This document shows positions 1 through 7,358 of a DNA stretch of 12,701 nucleotides, in pieces. The DNA comes from Thermodesulfobacteriota bacterium (GTDB taxonomy: Bacteria; Desulfobacterota; Thermodesulfobacteria; Thermodesulfobacteriales; Thermodesulfatatoraceae), in assembly GCA_013154385.1 (NCBI GenBank), contig JAADCO010000155.1, positions 1 through 12,701 of the forward strand, read 5' to 3'. The translations under genes were made by a program, and so were the position numbers. Positions within the stretch are counted from its first letter, which is position 1, and each line of letters starts with the position of its first letter. The notes under the pieces are model-generated. The model had not been told where the DNA came from, searched no databases, and saw nothing but the letters and a program-made list of their open reading frames with translations.

Positions 1-1
1 G

Positions 2-820
2 CTACCGGAGATCCCGGCCTGGAAGAGGCTCCATCCCTACGTGACCCGCGTGAACCTGGGGACCTCCCTCGTCGAGGGCAAGGTGACCATGCTCTTCTGG
101 ACGCGGGTGCCGGCCAGGGCCGAAGACCTGGAAGAGATCCTCGAGGCCCTACCGGTGCTCAAGGCCATCTACTACTGGGTGAGGGGAAGGGAGCCCGTGG
201 GTCCCTTCCCGAAGGACGCCCCTCATCGGGGGCGGCGTCTCTTCCCCGTGCCGCAGGAGGTCTCCGGTCTCGGCCGGGAGACGCTCTTCTACGCCCTCCC
301 CGGGGTCTTCGTGCAGGCCAACTGGGAGATCAACCTGCGCCTCATTTCCTACGTGCGGGAGATCGCGCGCCTGAGCGGCGAAGAGGAGGTGCTCGATCTC
401 CACTGTGGGATGGGAAACTTCCTCCTGCCTTTGGGGACCAAGGCCTTGGGCGGCCTGGGGGTGGATACCGATCATCGCGCCATCGGAGACGCCCGCTACA
501 ACCTCAAGGCCTGGGGCCTGAAGAATCTCCGGGTGGAGGTGATGTCGGCGCTCGAAGCCCTCATGGAGCTCTTCAAGAACGCCGAGACCTTCCCCGTGGT
601 CCTGCTCGACCCGCCCCGCGGGGGTTGCAAGGAGCTGATCCGCTTCCTCCCGGACATCGCCACCGACCGGCTTGTCTACGTGTCCTGCGATCCCCCGACG
701 CTGGCCCGCGATCTGAGGCTGCTCAGGGAGCGGGGCTTTGAGATCGAGTCCATCCGGGCCTTCGACATGTTCCCCCAGACCTACCATCTGGAGAGCGCCA
801 CCCTCCTGGTGAGGAAATGA
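2..820 (+). CDS. RNA (uracil-5-)-methyltransferase, RlmD/RumA-TrmA family, 5' partial
   Basis: Enzymes of this family transfer a methyl group from S-adenosylmethionine to C5 of a uridine in rRNA or tRNA. The frame is open to the left window edge, so the N-terminal part (where a TRAM domain and an Fe-S cluster often lie) is not visible. A GTG at 41 is in frame but is probably internal. The visible 272 residues hold the catalytic domain: a ..GVFVQANWEIN.. segment near 300-340, the SAM-binding loop LDLHCGMGNF near 395-422, DPPRGG near 608-625, the nucleophile motif SCDPPTLARDL near 683-715, and a closing DMFPQTYHLES motif whose Glu matches the family's general base. Family recognition is firm. 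The exact target (23S rRNA or tRNA) cannot be decided from this fragment. An 83-base gap with a promoter separates it from purA, so it is probably a separate transcript. Confidence 0.88.
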   Translation, partial: LPEIPAWKRLHPYVTRVNLGTSLVEGKVTMLFWTRVPARAEDLEEILEALPVLKAIYYWVRGREPVGPFPKDAPHRGRRLFPVPQEVSGLGRETLFYALPGVFVQANWEINLRLISYVREIARLSGEEEVLDLHCGMGNFLLPLGTKALGGLGVDTDHRAIGDARYNLKAWGLKNLRVEVMSALEALMELFKNAETFPVVLLDPPRGGCKELIRFLPDIATDRLVYVSCDPPTLARDLRLLRERGFEIESIRAFDMFPQTYHLESATLLVRK

Positions 821-842
821 GAAGTTTTCGAAAGCTTGCGGT

Positions 843-871
843 TTGACTTTTTTTCGGGCCTTAATTATGTT
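843..871 (+). promoter_or_regulatory. Predicted sigma70-type promoter for purA and the acc genes
   Basis: TTGACT at 843-848 (5 of 6 to TTGACA) is followed after exactly 17 bases by TATGTT at 866-871 (4 of 6 to TATAAT). It lies 33 bases before the purA start codon, in the only real gap on this side. The local sequence is AT-rich within a GC-rich window. Because the next four genes follow purA with overlaps, this may be the promoter for all five. Inference from sequence only. Confidence 0.55.
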
Positions 872-903
872 GCAGCGCCGGAAAAGGGAAGAAGGGGGCT
901 CTT

Positions 904-2199
904 ATGGCCTGTATCGTGGTGGTAGGGACACAATGGGGAGACGAAGGCAAGGGCAAGATTGTTGACCTCCTCACGGCGGATGCCGACGTCATCGTGCGCT
1001 TCCAGGGGGGTAACAACGCGGGGCACACCATCGTCTTCGACGGTCAGAAGTTCATTCTCCATCTCATTCCCTCGGGGATCTTCCATCCCGAGAAGACGTG
1101 CCTCATCGGAAACGGCGTGGTGATCGACCCTCAGGTCCTGCTCGGCGAGATAGACAACCTGGAGGCCAAAGGGGTTTCCGTGCCCCCGGGGCATCTCTAC
1201 GTGAGCGAGCGGGCCCATCTCATCATGCCGTATCACAAGGCCATTGATCACGGTCGGGAGGCCAAGAAGGGCAAGACCAAGATCGGGACCACCGGTCGGG
1301 GCATCGGGCCGTGTTACGAGGACAAGATCGCCCGGCGCGGGATCAAGGTGGGCGATCTCCTGGACGAAGAATTGTTTAAGGCCAAGCTCGAAGAGGTCCT
1401 TGAGGAGAAGAACTTTTATCTCCGCGAATATCTGGGGCAGGAGCCCCTTGATTTTCAGGAGATCTACGAGAGCTATCTGGAGATGGGCAAACGTCTGGCT
1501 CCGTACGTGACCAACGTCTCCCTTGAGCTCGAGAAGGCCCGCAACCGCGGGGCGAAGATCCTCTTCGAAGGCGCGCAGGGCACGCAGCTCGACATTGATC
1601 ACGGCACCTATCCCTTCGTCACCTCCTCGAACACGGTGGCCGGCGGGGCGTGCCACGGAGCCGGCGTGGGGCCGACCACCATTGATTTCGTGCTCGGCAT
1701 CTGCAAGGCCTACACCACCCGCGTGGGCGGCGGACCTTTCCCCACCGAGCTCTTCGACGAGACCGGCGAATACATGCGCGAAAGGGGCGGAGAGTTTGGC
1801 TCCACCACCGGAAGGCCCCGCCGTTGCGGTTGGCTGGACGGGGTGGTGCTCAGGGAGGCGGTGCGCCTGAACGGCCTTTCGGCCCTGGCCATCACCAAGC
1901 TCGACGTGCTCTCCGGCCTCAATCCGCTCAAGGTGTGTGTGGCCTATCGCGTGGACGGCGAAAGACGGGAGACTTTTCCGGCCAACATCCGCGAGGTGGA
2001 GAGGGTGGAGCCCATCTACGAGGAGCTTCCGGGCTGGGAGGAAGACATCTCCCAGGTGCGAAGGTTTGAGGACCTTCCCCAGGCCACCAAGGACTATCTG
2101 CGCTGGATAGAGGACTTTGCCGGAGTCCCCGTTGACCTCGTCTCCGTTGGTCCGGCGCGGGATCAGACCATCGTTTTGAGGAATCCATTCCAACGCTAA
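904..2199 (+). CDS. purA: Adenylosuccinate synthetase
   Basis: PurA joins IMP and aspartate using GTP to give adenylosuccinate, the first committed step from IMP to AMP, in the cytoplasm. At 431 residues the protein has the usual family length. Signatures are all present: GDEGKGK at residues 12-18 with the catalytic Asp, GGNNAGHT at 35-42 with the catalytic His, GTTGRGIGP at 128-136, the EGAQG..LD.D.GTYP..TSSN signature at 222-243, VGGGPFPTE at 274-282, GSTTGRPRRCGW at 299-310 and TKLDVLSG at 331-338. The ATG at 904 has a strong ribosome site (AAGGGGG, 5 bases upstream) and a sigma70-like promoter before it. Its TAA stop overlaps the ATG of the biotin carboxylase by one base (TAATG). Purine synthesis and fatty acid synthesis may therefore be expressed together, perhaps simply as growth-linked housekeeping genes. 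Confidence 0.98.
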   Translation: MACIVVVGTQWGDEGKGKIVDLLTADADVIVRFQGGNNAGHTIVFDGQKFILHLIPSGIFHPEKTCLIGNGVVIDPQVLLGEIDNLEAKGVSVPPGHLYVSERAHLIMPYHKAIDHGREAKKGKTKIGTTGRGIGPCYEDKIARRGIKVGDLLDEELFKAKLEEVLEEKNFYLREYLGQEPLDFQEIYESYLEMGKRLAPYVTNVSLELEKARNRGAKILFEGAQGTQLDIDHGTYPFVTSSNTVAGGACHGAGVGPTTIDFVLGICKAYTTRVGGGPFPTELFDETGEYMRERGGEFGSTTGRPRRCGWLDGVVLREAVRLNGLSALAITKLDVLSGLNPLKVCVAYRVDGERRETFPANIREVERVEPIYEELPGWEEDISQVRRFEDLPQATKDYLRWIEDFAGVPVDLVSVGPARDQTIVLRNPFQR

Positions 2200-3599
2200 T
2201 GAGCGACCGCGTCCTTATCGCCAACCGAGGGGAGATTGCCTTGCGCATCATGGAGGCCTGCGAGAACCTGGGGCTGGACTACGTGTGTGTCTACACCCCG
2301 GGGGACGAGCAGAGCCTTCACGTCAAGTTGCCGCGCAAGAAGGGGAAACATTGTTTCTGCATCTCCAGCTATCGGGACGCCAACGACATCCTGGCGGTGG
2401 CTGACGAGACCAAGTGTACGGCCATCCATCCGGGTTACGGGTTTTTCTCCGAGGACTTTCGCTTTGCCAGGCGGGTGGTGAAGAGGTCGCGGCCCCTCGT
2501 CTTCATCGGCCCGCGCTGGGAGGTCATCCGCGACCTGGGGCACAAGCTGAACGTCAAGAAGCTTGCCTTCGACCTGGGGATTCCGGTGATCCCCGGCACC
2601 ATCAACCCCGTGTACAGCGAGATCGAGGCCGAAGCCAAGGCCGAGGAGCTCTTCCTCTGGCAGGAGGAGCAGGGCATTGAGCCGCCGCGCATCCTCATCA
2701 AGGCCGCGGCTGGCGGCGGCGGAATGGGCATCGAGGAGGTGGACGAGCTCGATCAGGTCCGACCGGTGTTCCGACGCATCCGCTCCTACGCCAAGAGGCT
2801 CTTCGGCGACGAGGGCGTGGTCATCGAGGTCTGCATCCGCGACTATCATCATCTCGAGGTCCAGATCCTGGGCAACATGCACGGAGAGCTCGTCCATTTC
2901 GGCACGAGAAACTGCACCATCCAGAGCATCGGGCGCCAGAAGCGGATAGAGATCGCCCCGGGGTTCGATCCCGCCTACACGGATTATCCCTTCGATGCCC
3001 AGCGGGTCCTTGACGAAATTACCGATTATTCCCTCAAACTCGCCGCCCATGTGGGTTACGATAGTGTGGGCACCTGGGAATGGCTGGTGACGCGGGAAGG
3101 CAAGGCCTTTCTCATGGAGGTCAACACGCGCATTCAGGTGGAAAACGAGATCTCGGCCCGCATTTCGCGGATACGCGGCCGCGAGCCGAACCTCATCGAG
3201 GAGCAGATCCGTGCGGCCTTCGGGGACAAGCTGGGCTACAGCCAGAAGGACATCGGTTTCGAGGGCACGAGCATAGAGTTTCGCCTCATCGCCGAGGACA
3301 CGAAGCAGGGGTTTCGGCCCCTTTCCGGGGTGATCACCCGCTTTGAGTTTCCCGAATACGAATGGTTGCGCGTGCGCACCCACGTTCCCCGGGACGAGGA
3401 GTATCGCATCCCGACGGAGTTCGATCCCAACCTCGCCCTGGGTATCGTCTGGGGCAGGGACACCTCGGAGGCCGAAAAACGAGGGGAGCAGTTCCTCAAG
3501 CACACGGTGATTGAGGGCTACACGCCCAAAGGGGAGCCGTTGAAGACGAACATTCCCTATCTTCTCGAAAAACTACCGGAGATTCTCAAGTTCCTATGA
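2199..3599 (+). CDS. accC: Divergent biotin carboxylase subunit of acetyl-CoA carboxylase
   Basis: Biotin carboxylase uses ATP and bicarbonate to carboxylate biotin held on a carrier protein, the first half-reaction of acetyl-CoA carboxylase. The 466-residue protein has IANRGEIALRI at 7-17, IHPGYGFFSED at 76-86, the ATP-grasp glycine loop following K168 (AAAGGGGMG), and NTRIQVE at 309-315. By eye alignment to E. coli AccC, K116, K168, H218, K248, E294, E307, R311, E315 and R362 match the known ATP, bicarbonate and catalytic residues. Deviations are RRHQK replaced by IGRQK (His to Arg at 246) and VEH replaced by VEN at 316. A short insertion lies near 145-165. The start is the ATG fused to the purA stop (TAATG). 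No good ribosome site lies at a normal distance, which suggests reinitiation. The downstream carboxyltransferase, overlapping by ATGA, fixes the role as acetyl-CoA carboxylase. It is not a pyruvate carboxylase fusion. Confidence 0.85.
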   Translation: MSDRVLIANRGEIALRIMEACENLGLDYVCVYTPGDEQSLHVKLPRKKGKHCFCISSYRDANDILAVADETKCTAIHPGYGFFSEDFRFARRVVKRSRPLVFIGPRWEVIRDLGHKLNVKKLAFDLGIPVIPGTINPVYSEIEAEAKAEELFLWQEEQGIEPPRILIKAAAGGGGMGIEEVDELDQVRPVFRRIRSYAKRLFGDEGVVIEVCIRDYHHLEVQILGNMHGELVHFGTRNCTIQSIGRQKRIEIAPGFDPAYTDYPFDAQRVLDEITDYSLKLAAHVGYDSVGTWEWLVTREGKAFLMEVNTRIQVENEISARISRIRGREPNLIEEQIRAAFGDKLGYSQKDIGFEGTSIEFRLIAEDTKQGFRPLSGVITRFEFPEYEWLRVRTHVPRDEEYRIPTEFDPNLALGIVWGRDTSEAEKRGEQFLKHTVIEGYTPKGEPLKTNIPYLLEKLPEILKFL

Positions 3600-5836
3600 G
3601 AGAATTGCAGCGCCATCTGGCCGATCTCATTGACCGGGTTCTCTACCTCCAGGACATCAAGGGGGAGGACTGGGGAGGTTCGTCCTATCTCCTGGAGGAC
3701 TTGAGGCGCCTCAAGGAGCGCATCTTCGAGCTCTCCGAGCGCGAATTCCTGGACATCTTGAAGAGCCTTGAGAACAGGCTCGAGATCCTCGAGGACCGCG
3801 CCGCGCGCTCCCTCACCCCTTACGAAATAGTTCGCATCACGCGCAATCCGCAGCGGTTCACCTTGCTCGACATCCTGGAAAACGTCTACGACTCCTACAC
3901 CGAGCTCGGCGGTGAGGGGGAGAACAACGTCGATCCGGCCGTCATTTGCGCCCGGGCCACGATTTCCCGCCGCGTGGGAGGCAAGCTCCATCTCCATCAG
4001 GTGATCGTCATCGGGCACGAGAAGGGCCACGGAGAGGAGTTTCGCAACGGCGGAAGCGCCAAGCCCTGGGGGAACGAAAAGGCCCTGCGCTACATGCGGG
4101 TGGCGGAAACCGAAGGCATCCCCATCCACTTCTACATCTTCACCCCCGGCGCCTATCCCATCGAGGACTATCCCGGCGCCGCCCAGCAGATCGCGAGAAA
4201 CCTCTACTTCATGAGCAAGCTCCGCGTCCCCACCGTGGCCTTCATCTCCGAAGGCGGTTCCGGCGGGGCCGAGGCCATTGGTCTGGCTGACATAAGGCTC
4301 ATGGCCTCCCGCGGCTACTATTCGGTCATCAGTCCCGAGGGGGCGGCGGCCATCGAGGGGAAGCTCAAAGAGGGGGAGAGACCCTCGCGCGAGCTCGTGG
4401 AGTTCTGTGCGCGCCAGTTGAAGATCACCGCCGAAGACAACCTTCGCCTGGGAACGATTGACCGCATCGTGCCCGAGCCGCCTCTGGGCGCCCGGCGCAA
4501 CGATTATCAGTTCTTCAAGCGCCTGCGTTACGAGATGCTGCGCGCCACCGATGAGGTGGTCCTCAAGACGAAGAGCCTCAAGGCCTTTCGGAGCTACGCC
4601 CTCCGGCGCCAGAAAGAGGAGGAGAACCCGCCTGACGAGTTCGACGTCTACGTGCGCTGGGAGCTTTCGGAGGTGGAGATAGAAAAGCTCCTCGACCTCC
4701 GCTCGCGGAAGTATCGGGAGATGAGCGCCCACGTCCTGGGGCGCAAGAAGTGCCGCTTCCGGGGCTATTTCGAGAAGACGCAGGACGTGGGGATGCGCCT
4801 CTATCACGACCTGCGCTACGGGGTGCTCAAGCAGGGCCAGAAGATGATCCAGCGGGTCATGGAGGACCTTTCCGGAGAGGGCGTGGTGCTCCTCAAGCAG
4901 CTCACCGAACCCCTCAAGTCGGCCTACGATCTCCTGGCCGCCAGGCCCAAACGCACCCGCCCGAAGGTGGTCTCCGGAGAGGCCGCGCCGGAGGAGGCCA
5001 CGGAGCTCTACGTGAGCCCTCTGGCGCTTGAGGATCGCACGGTCACCTGCCCCAACGCCGAAAAACACGGTTGCCCCGACATTTGGGTCCCGGATCTCTA
5101 CGGCGAGTTCTGCGGGGTGTGTCCCAACTGCGGCCATCACTTCCCCCTGGAATACGAATGGTATCTGCGAAACATCTTCGACGCCGGAAGCATCAAGGAG
5201 TTCAACGCGCACATCGCCTCCGGAAACCCCCTGGGGTTCGAGGGCTACGACCAGAAACTCGAGGCCGCCAAGAAGCGCACCGGGCGGCAGTCGGCTCTCA
5301 TCTCCTTCCAGGCCCGCATCGGGGGCATCTCCCTCATCGTGGCCATGCTGATTGCGGACTTCCGCCAGGGCACGGTGGGCGTGGCCGAGGGAGAGAAGTT
5401 CATTCAGGCCTGTGACCGGGCGCGGATCACCAAGCGGCCTTTCCTGGCTTACATACACACCACCGGCGGCATTCGCATCCACGAGGGCACGCTGGGGGTG
5501 GTGCAGATGCCCCGTTGCACCATGGCGGTGAGGGAATACATAGATGCCGGCGGGCTCTATCTCGTGGTCTACGACAACAATTCTTACGCCGGCCCGGTGG
5601 CCAGTTTCCTGGGCTGTTCGCCCTATCAGTTCGCCATTCGTTCCACGCGCATCGGTTTCGCCGGCCCGAGGGTCATCCGCGAAACCACCGGAGAGGACAT
5701 TCCGCCGGATTATCACAGTGCGGAAAACGCCCTGCGGCGGGGCCACATCCAGGGCATCTGGGACCGGCGCGAGTTGCGGAAGAAACTTTACGAGGCCCTC
5801 CTTACCATGGGCGGGAAAAACCTCTATTATCGTTAG
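3596..5836 (+). CDS. accA/accD: Fused acetyl-CoA carboxylase carboxyltransferase, alpha (AccA) then beta (AccD)
   Basis: This single chain of 746 residues should transfer the carboxyl group from carboxybiotin to acetyl-CoA, giving malonyl-CoA for fatty acid synthesis. Residues about 75-285 are AccA-like: LTPYEIVRI, VIVIGHEKG, TPGAYP, ISEGGSGGAEAIG (217-229) and YSVISPEG are all close to the E. coli alpha subunit. Residues about 290-480 are a charged, mostly helical linker. Residues about 485-740 are AccD-like: a zinc ribbon with C485, C493, C506, C509 and C512 ending in the typical CPNCGHH, then IHTTGGIRIHEGT, NSYAGPVASFLG and IGFAGPRVIRETTGEDIPP. The paired Cys spacing at the front of the ribbon (C-x7-C) is longer than the usual C-x2-C. 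The N-terminal 70 residues are helical. The start ATG overlaps the previous TGA (ATGA), so translation is probably coupled. The alpha and beta subunits are separate proteins in E. coli. Confidence 0.9.
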   Translation: MRELQRHLADLIDRVLYLQDIKGEDWGGSSYLLEDLRRLKERIFELSEREFLDILKSLENRLEILEDRAARSLTPYEIVRITRNPQRFTLLDILENVYDSYTELGGEGENNVDPAVICARATISRRVGGKLHLHQVIVIGHEKGHGEEFRNGGSAKPWGNEKALRYMRVAETEGIPIHFYIFTPGAYPIEDYPGAAQQIARNLYFMSKLRVPTVAFISEGGSGGAEAIGLADIRLMASRGYYSVISPEGAAAIEGKLKEGERPSRELVEFCARQLKITAEDNLRLGTIDRIVPEPPLGARRNDYQFFKRLRYEMLRATDEVVLKTKSLKAFRSYALRRQKEEENPPDEFDVYVRWELSEVEIEKLLDLRSRKYREMSAHVLGRKKCRFRGYFEKTQDVGMRLYHDLRYGVLKQGQKMIQRVMEDLSGEGVVLLKQLTEPLKSAYDLLAARPKRTRPKVVSGEAAPEEATELYVSPLALEDRTVTCPNAEKHGCPDIWVPDLYGEFCGVCPNCGHHFPLEYEWYLRNIFDAGSIKEFNAHIASGNPLGFEGYDQKLEAAKKRTGRQSALISFQARIGGISLIVAMLIADFRQGTVGVAEGEKFIQACDRARITKRPFLAYIHTTGGIRIHEGTLGVVQMPRCTMAVREYIDAGGLYLVVYDNNSYAGPVASFLGCSPYQFAIRSTRIGFAGPRVIRETTGEDIPPDYHSAENALRRGHIQGIWDRRELRKKLYEALLTMGGKNLYYR

Positions 5837-5841
5837 GGTAT

Positions 5842-6498
5842 ATGCCGCTTGATAACCGAGAGATAAACCAGCTGCTTCAGAGCCTGCGGGCCAACCCCTA
5901 TCGGCTCTACGTGGTGGAGACCCCGCACACGGGGTATCTGCGCGAGTTCCTGGTGAAGGAAGGGGACGAGGTCACGGGACCTTCGGGCAAGTGGATGGAG
6001 CGTCCCGGAAGCCCGCTCTTCGTGCTTGAGCGCGAGCGAAACCCGAAGACCATCCGCGCCAAGATAAGCGGGGAGGTGGCCAAGGTCAGACGCGAACTCG
6101 AAGGCAAGTTCGTCGAGGCCTATCAGCCCGTCCTCGAGATCCGCCACACCCTGACGCAGAAGGAAATCATCGCCGAACTCCTGCGAAAGACCCTCCACAT
6201 CGTCACCGCTCCCGAAAGGGCCCGTTACTTCCTGGCCCCGGACCTGGCCAAGCGCATCGAGAAGGAGGGCGAGGGCCGGGTGGTGGTCAAGCCCGGGGAG
6301 GAGCTGGTGATCATGTCCTTCATGAAGAGGGAGACCCCCATCGTGCACCAGGGCGAACCCATGGTGGTCTTCCGGCTGTTCTTCTCCCGCGGTCAGATGG
6401 TGGAGCAGGGCGAACCCCTCCTGGGGCTCTGTCTGGAGAAGGAACGCCCCTACGTGGAAAAACTCATCGCCCGCGTCAAAGAGGAATGGCCCGTCTGA
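5842..6498 (+). CDS. Biotin carboxyl carrier-like protein with two biotinyl/lipoyl-like halves
   Basis: This 218-residue protein sits where AccB would be expected, between the carboxyltransferase and a biotin ligase homologue. Residues about 23-104 resemble a lipoyl/biotinyl hammerhead (TGYLREFLVKEGDEV, then IRAKISGEVAKV and PVLEI), but the position of the modified Lys appears to be Arg (R66). Residues about 144-200 form a second such domain: GEELVIMSFMKRETPI, then SRGQMVEQGEPLLGL. Here K162 in FMKR aligns with the biotinylated Lys of the usual AMKM motif. The pattern of strands around K162 fits, but the flanking residues do not match the consensus. The start is ATG at 5842, 5 bases after the upstream stop. 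The ribosome site (AGGG) is weak and close. The frame is open far upstream, but that part overlaps the carboxyltransferase. It is most likely the biotin carrier of this enzyme. A scaffold without biotin is the alternative. Confidence 0.68.
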   Translation: MPLDNREINQLLQSLRANPYRLYVVETPHTGYLREFLVKEGDEVTGPSGKWMERPGSPLFVLERERNPKTIRAKISGEVAKVRRELEGKFVEAYQPVLEIRHTLTQKEIIAELLRKTLHIVTAPERARYFLAPDLAKRIEKEGEGRVVVKPGEELVIMSFMKRETPIVHQGEPMVVFRLFFSRGQMVEQGEPLLGLCLEKERPYVEKLIARVKEEWPV

Positions 6499-7358
6499 AC
6501 CGCCTCCCCTCCTGGGAAAGGGCCTTCTCTTTCGCGCGACAGCAAAAGCTTCGATCCCTGAAGGAAGAGATCCCGGAAGAGGTCTTCCGCCGCGGGATGG
6601 ATCTTTGCGGCGCAATCGAGGTTTACGAGCGCCTTTCCCGGGCCATGTCGTTTCTGCGGGAACAACTCGCGCGCGGGAATTTGCCAAACGGCACCGTGGT
6701 GCTGGCCCGCTCGCTTCTTGCGGCCAAGGGGCGGTTTTCCCGCACCTGGCTGGCGCCGCGTGGCGGGCTGTGGCTGGCGCTCGCGCTCTACGACGATTTC
6801 CTGCCCGAAGTGCGGGGATGGTTGCCCATCACTTTCGGGTTGGCCGTGGTGAAGGCCCTGCGCTCCTTCGGCGCCGGGGTCTTTCTCCGCTGGGTGAACG
6901 ACGTCCACTTCGGCGGAGACAAGGTCGCCGGCCTCCTCCTGGAAGAGGTCCATCTGGGCGGTGCGGAGAAATGGATACTGGTGGGCCTGGGGGTGAACGT
7001 GAACAACGACCTTCCGCCTGACCTTCCCGCAAGGAGCCTCTCCGAGATCCTCGGGAAAAGGCTCTCCTTGAGCCGGGTGTTCGGTGAGATCTCCGGAGAG
7101 ATGGTCCGCTTTTTCGGGATGCTCCGGGTCTTTGAGGTCTCTCTCCTCCACGATGAGCCTCGGGAGGAGCAACCCTTTGGTCCCTGGCTTCACGATCTCT
7201 GCGACACGCCCGGCAAACGGGTGGTCTTCGGCGAAGACCTCTTCCGGAAGCCGGAAGGTGAAGGCTTGGCCCTCGGGTTTGACGCCGCCGGAGGCCTCCG
7301 GGTGGAGACAAAAGAGGGCTGCTTCGTCCTGAGGAGCGGCGAGGTAAGGTATCTCTAG
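6486..7358 (+). CDS. birA: Biotin-protein ligase homologue with degenerate active-site motifs
   Basis: Biotin-protein ligases make biotinyl-AMP and attach biotin to a Lys of the carrier domain. This 290-residue protein keeps the family layout: NGTVVLA (68-74), a Trp-..P-R-G-G-L-W segment (88-96), WVNDV..GGDKVAGLLLEE (136-154), VGLGVNVNN (166-174), and the small C-terminal domain (242-288, with GKRVVF, EGLALGFDAAGGL and LRSGEV). Two signatures are altered. The biotinyl-AMP loop GRGRRGR..W reads KGRFSRTW, and KWPND reads RWVND, so the usual active-site Lys is Arg. The usual STND motif is also missing (ERLSRAM). There is no N-terminal winged-helix domain, so it is not a BirA-type repressor. The ATG at 6486 overlaps the carrier gene by 13 bases, and GAGGA sits directly against it. 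It is presumably dedicated to the adjacent carrier. A second, canonical ligase could exist elsewhere in the genome. Confidence 0.72.
   Translation: MARLNRLPSWERAFSFARQQKLRSLKEEIPEEVFRRGMDLCGAIEVYERLSRAMSFLREQLARGNLPNGTVVLARSLLAAKGRFSRTWLAPRGGLWLALALYDDFLPEVRGWLPITFGLAVVKALRSFGAGVFLRWVNDVHFGGDKVAGLLLEEVHLGGAEKWILVGLGVNVNNDLPPDLPARSLSEILGKRLSLSRVFGEISGEMVRFFGMLRVFEVSLLHDEPREEQPFGPWLHDLCDTPGKRVVFGEDLFRKPEGEGLALGFDAAGGLRVETKEGCFVLRSGEVRYL

Noticed and set aside
823..860. Possible terminator after the RNA methyltransferase gene (short stem in AAGTTTTCGAAAGCTT followed by a T run)
   Set aside because: The stem is only about 6 pairs including a G-U, is weak for a thermophile, and the T run starts about 10 bases after it and belongs to the purA promoter spacer.
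865..3503. Two long antisense frames (865-2193 and 2196-3503, minus strand) opposite purA and accC
   Set aside because: Both sense genes are certain by their signatures, and the antisense translations match nothing and are compositionally biased.
3557..5746. A 729-residue open frame antisense to the carboxyltransferase gene
   Set aside because: It lies wholly over a clear gene, its translation is low-complexity and rich in Val, Leu, His and Glu with no family resemblance, and long antisense frames are common opposite GC-rich genes.
5515..5841. N-terminal extension of the carrier gene into the carboxyltransferase gene
   Set aside because: The frame is open, but this part is the shifted reading of conserved AccD sequence. 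The ATG at 5842 just after the AccD stop is the sensible start.
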